A stretch of 64,000 nucleotides of DNA from Arthrobacter sp. ISL-30 (GTDB lineage: Bacteria; Actinomycetota; Actinomycetes; Actinomycetales; Micrococcaceae): the NCBI RefSeq assembly GCF_018613855.1, contig NZ_JAGGPK010000040.1, forward strand, positions 1 through 64,000, in the 5' to 3' direction. The translations under genes and the position numbers were made by a program. Shown in pieces: positions 61,917-64,000 of the stretch. The notes beneath the pieces are model-generated. The model saw only the letters and a program-made list of their open reading frames with translations, had not been told where the DNA came from and made no database searches. The number at the start of each line of letters is the position of its first letter. Position 1 is the stretch's first letter.

Positions 61917-62963
61917 GTGACTAGTAACGCGACTCCTCCGAACCACAAAAAAGTGCCTGTCCTCAGCGATGTTGCGAAGGCGGCCGGAGTTTCTGTGCCC
62001 ACGGTGTCGCGCGTGCTGACCAGCAGCAAGTATGTCGCGCCGGAGCTCCGTGAGCGCGTCATGAAGGCCGTAAGCGACCTCGGCTATCGGCCCAACAGCG
62101 CCGCGCGTGCAACGAGGTCGGGCAAGCGGTCCATGGTGGCCGTGCTCACCGGCGGAACGTCGAACTACGGTTACGCGAAGACTATTGAGGGAATCGAGCA
62201 GGCATCCCGCCGGGCCGGCATGTCGGTGATTATCGCCGTCGTGGAGTCCGATGACGAAGGCGCCGTGAACGCCGCCCTTGACCTGGTGCTCTCCCAGCCT
62301 GTGGCCGGCGTGATCGCCCTGGAGTTCGACCGTCCCGGCATGGCGGCAGCAAAGGCCTTCCCGCAAACAGTTCCCCTGGTGGTGGCCGGCGGAGGCACGC
62401 GACGTTCCGGCCCTGCGCCGAGTGCATTACTGGACGAACGCTCGGCAGGGCGGGACGTGACCAACCACTTGCTGTCCCTGGGGCACCGGACTGTGCACCA
62501 CGTGGCCGTACCGACCATGGGCAAGCAGTCGGGTCGCACCGAGGGGTGGAAGGCGGCGCTGACAGCGGCCGGGGTCGAGATTCCACCGGCACTGCATGCC
62601 ACCTGGGATCCTTTGAGCGGCTACAAGGCGGGTGAGGAACTCGCCAGGCGCGACGATGTGACAGCCGTGTTCTGTGGCAACGACGACGTCGCGATCGGCG
62701 TGATGCGTGCCCTGCTGGACCACGGGATCCGGGTTCCTGAGGACGTTTCCGTGGTGGGCTTCGATGATCAGCCGCACGTGGCCCTTTGGCGGCCCGCCCT
62801 GACAACGGTTCGCCAGGACTTCGTGGACCTTGGGGAGCGGGCCTTCAAGCTCCTTTCCGCGGCCATTGAGGGCAATGAGGTACCGGCCACATCAACAGTA
62901 AAGCCGGAACTGGTGGTGCGGGCTTCTACCGGCGAGTCGAGCCGTAGCCTCCTGCCCAACTGA
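61917..62963 (+). CDS. LacI-family transcriptional regulator
   Basis: The 348-residue protein has the N-terminal LacI helix-turn-helix (SDVAKAAGVSVPTVSRVLTS with the hinge YRPNSAARATRSG) and a periplasmic-binding-like sugar domain with VAVPTMGKQSGRTEGW and VSVVGFDDQPHVALW. It would repress carbohydrate genes until a sugar binds. The neighbouring GH43 gene, reading towards it, is a possible target. The start is GTG at 61917. Confidence 0.92.
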   Translation: MTSNATPPNHKKVPVLSDVAKAAGVSVPTVSRVLTSSKYVAPELRERVMKAVSDLGYRPNSAARATRSGKRSMVAVLTGGTSNYGYAKTIEGIEQASRRAGMSVIIAVVESDDEGAVNAALDLVLSQPVAGVIALEFDRPGMAAAKAFPQTVPLVVAGGGTRRSGPAPSALLDERSAGRDVTNHLLSLGHRTVHHVAVPTMGKQSGRTEGWKAALTAAGVEIPPALHATWDPLSGYKAGEELARRDDVTAVFCGNDDVAIGVMRALLDHGIRVPEDVSVVGFDDQPHVALWRPALTTVRQDFVDLGERAFKLLSAAIEGNEVPATSTVKPELVVRASTGESSRSLLPN

Positions 62964-62966
62964 CCA

Positions 62967-63008
62967 GCACTTGTGGTCGTTATGAAGCCCCATAACGACC
63001 ACAACTGC
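62967..63008. repeat. 42-bp REP-like palindrome, copy 2
   Basis: Arms GCACTTGTGGTCGTTATG (62967-62984) and CATAACGACCACAACTGC (62991-63008) pair with one mismatch around the 6-nt loop AAGCCC. Dimensions and core match the element at 30001. It lies between convergent genes, four bases before the GH43 stop side. Confidence 0.86.
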
Positions 63009-63011
63009 CAG

Positions 63012-64000
63012 CTACTTGGGCGTGTGGACCCCGGGGCGGAGGCTGAAGTCGGTGAAGTCAGCGCTGAATTTCTGGTCCCGGAGATCCTGGGTGCAGATCC
63101 CGGCAAAAGGACCGGTGAACCTCAGGGCTTTCCCATAGTCGTCGGACAGGTGGGTGGCATCCAATCGCGGGCCAAGAGGGTGCAATGCGGCGCCTTCTGC
63201 ACCGACATGGAACTGCAGCCATCCGTCCGCGAGGTCGGCCTTCATCCGCACGGGGCCTTCATCGGGGAGGGTTGTTGAACCGTGAATGAGCAGGCCGTTC
63301 AGTGCATCGCGCTCCCACACTTCAACGATCCGTTCCAGCAAGGTGTCCGGCTCCGGGGTGTGGGGGCCGTCCGGGGTGCTCTGGGCGGTGGTGCTCTCGG
63401 TCGCGGTGCCTAGGCGGGCTTCGCGCACCGAGAGGCGGAGATAGAAGTAGGCGGAGGTGTTGTAATACAGGATGAGCCCGGCGGACTGGCTGTAGTTTCG
63501 GGGCCTGGCGTCGGCCACCACGTCCACCGTTACGGCGTCGCGGGTGATCCGTTGTGCCAGCAGGCTCTGCTCCCGCACCGAATCCGTGCTTCGCCGCCCG
63601 CGCAGGCGCAGCCAGCCCGGACGCACAGTCGTATCAAGCCACTCGCCCCTTGAGGACTCCGAACGCAGCGTGTTCCAGGGCCACTGGACCTCTTCCCCAG
63701 CCTTCGGTAAGACCCCCGGCAGGGCCGCTGACAAGGCCCCCGGCAGGGCCGCTGACAAGGCCCCCGGCAGGGCCGCTGACAAGGCCCCTGACACGGCCTC
63801 CGCTGCATCGGATTGGTGGCTGGGAGAACTGGCTTTGGGTGCCGATACTTCCGTGGCAGGATGACAGCCGCCCTGTTCCAGCCTCGGCCAGCCGCCCTGC
63901 TCCCAGCGAAGCTTCTGAAGACAGGTCTCGCGGCCAAGGATTGCGCGACGTTCTCCATCCCGTTCAATGCAGCGGCTGGCCAGATGGACCAGGTACCAGT
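63012..64000 (-). CDS. GH43-type glycoside hydrolase (beta-xylosidase-like), partial C-terminal part
   Basis: The frame is open to the right window edge, so the start is outside. The visible 329 residues begin WYLVHLASRCIERDGERRA with GRETCLQKLRW, a GH43 catalytic-domain end. Then comes a linker with three GALSAALP repeats, and a C-terminal concanavalin-like domain: RPGWLRLRGRRSTDSVREQSLLAQR, NYSQSAGLILYYNT, LDATHLSDDYGKALRFTGPFAG. This is the beta-xylosidase/arabinofuranosidase C-terminal domain of GH43. Catalytic residues are outside. The LacI gene adjacent is its probable regulator. Confidence 0.85.
   Translation of the reverse strand, partial: WYLVHLASRCIERDGERRAILGRETCLQKLRWEQGGWPRLEQGGCHPATEVSAPKASSPSHQSDAAEAVSGALSAALPGALSAALPGALSAALPGVLPKAGEEVQWPWNTLRSESSRGEWLDTTVRPGWLRLRGRRSTDSVREQSLLAQRITRDAVTVDVVADARPRNYSQSAGLILYYNTSAYFYLRLSVREARLGTATESTTAQSTPDGPHTPEPDTLLERIVEVWERDALNGLLIHGSTTLPDEGPVRMKADLADGWLQFHVGAEGAALHPLGPRLDATHLSDDYGKALRFTGPFAGICTQDLRDQKFSADFTDFSLRPGVHTPK
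63709..63790. repeat. 24-bp tandem repeat in the GH43 linker
   Basis: Three near-identical 24-bp units (63709-63732, 63733-63756, 63757-63780) and a partial fourth keep the frame and encode the GALSAALP octapeptide repeat between the catalytic and C-terminal domains. Copy number may differ between strains. Confidence 0.88.

Overview
The window looks like chromosomal DNA of a high-GC actinobacterium, most likely Arthrobacter sensu lato (Micrococcaceae). Reasons: high GC, frequent GTG starts and 4-base ATGA/GTGA gene overlaps, and the actinobacterial cell-wall/division kinase locus (crgA, sortase E, pabA, pknB, pknA, pbpA, ftsW, pstP, fhaB, fhaA, tRNA-Leu), which normally lies near oriC. I see no insertion sequence, prophage or CRISPR array. 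Species is not determinable from the window.

Layout. 1-403: non-coding stretch rich in DnaA-box-like 9-mers. 404-3457: leftward run of five genes for DNA alkylation repair (two O6-methylguanine methyltransferases, a sigma factor, AlkB, Tag) with tight coupling sigma-ogt-alkB. 3506-15672: crgA, sortase and pabA, then the tightly overlapping fhaA-fhaB-pstP-ftsW-pbpA-pknA-pknB operon, tRNA-Leu(CAG) and its terminator. 15729-19308: MFS transporter, then a TetR regulator divergent from a flavin amine oxidase with a 25-bp palindrome between them. 19346-27934: a 5-oxoproline-type cluster: pxpA, a pxpB-pxpC fusion and a biotin carboxylase/BCCP protein on one strand; a GntR regulator; and a DUF1445 protein with an NRAMP-like transporter on the other strand. 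The same TTGTTGAACAA-type palindrome lies upstream of both operons.

27933-44518: mixed housekeeping and accessory genes: DUF5997 with an HTH-less LysR effector domain protein, an alarmone-synthetase-like gene with a SulP transporter, hydrolase and lipase, two PfkB kinases, PEBP, HAD phosphatase, SurE, GDPD, an ECF42-type sigma with its DGPF partner, glycerate kinase, and two membrane proteins (DUF6766, DUF6328). 44734-52605: SDR, a disordered acidic protein, uracil/xanthine permease, RutE-like nitroreductase, phosphoglucomutase, a membrane protein with a Crp/Fnr regulator, and a DUF4190 protein. 52596-64000: amidase, peptidase E, rhodanese, pheA, a Ser/Thr kinase gene broken by one extra C, a probable secreted partner, a lipid-kinase-like protein, serS with a HAD phosphatase, and a LacI regulator facing a GH43 glycosidase that runs off the right edge.

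The most interesting systems are: (i) the alkylation-repair operon with its own sigma factor, coupled to a methyltransferase that carries an extra N-terminal segment with a Cys; (ii) the pxp cluster, whose operon encodes all the parts of a split urea-carboxylase-like biotin enzyme beside PxpA, with an NRAMP relative lacking the canonical metal motif; and (iii) two 42-bp palindromes of identical architecture (18-bp arms, 6-nt loop) just beyond gene ends, probably a dispersed REP-like family.
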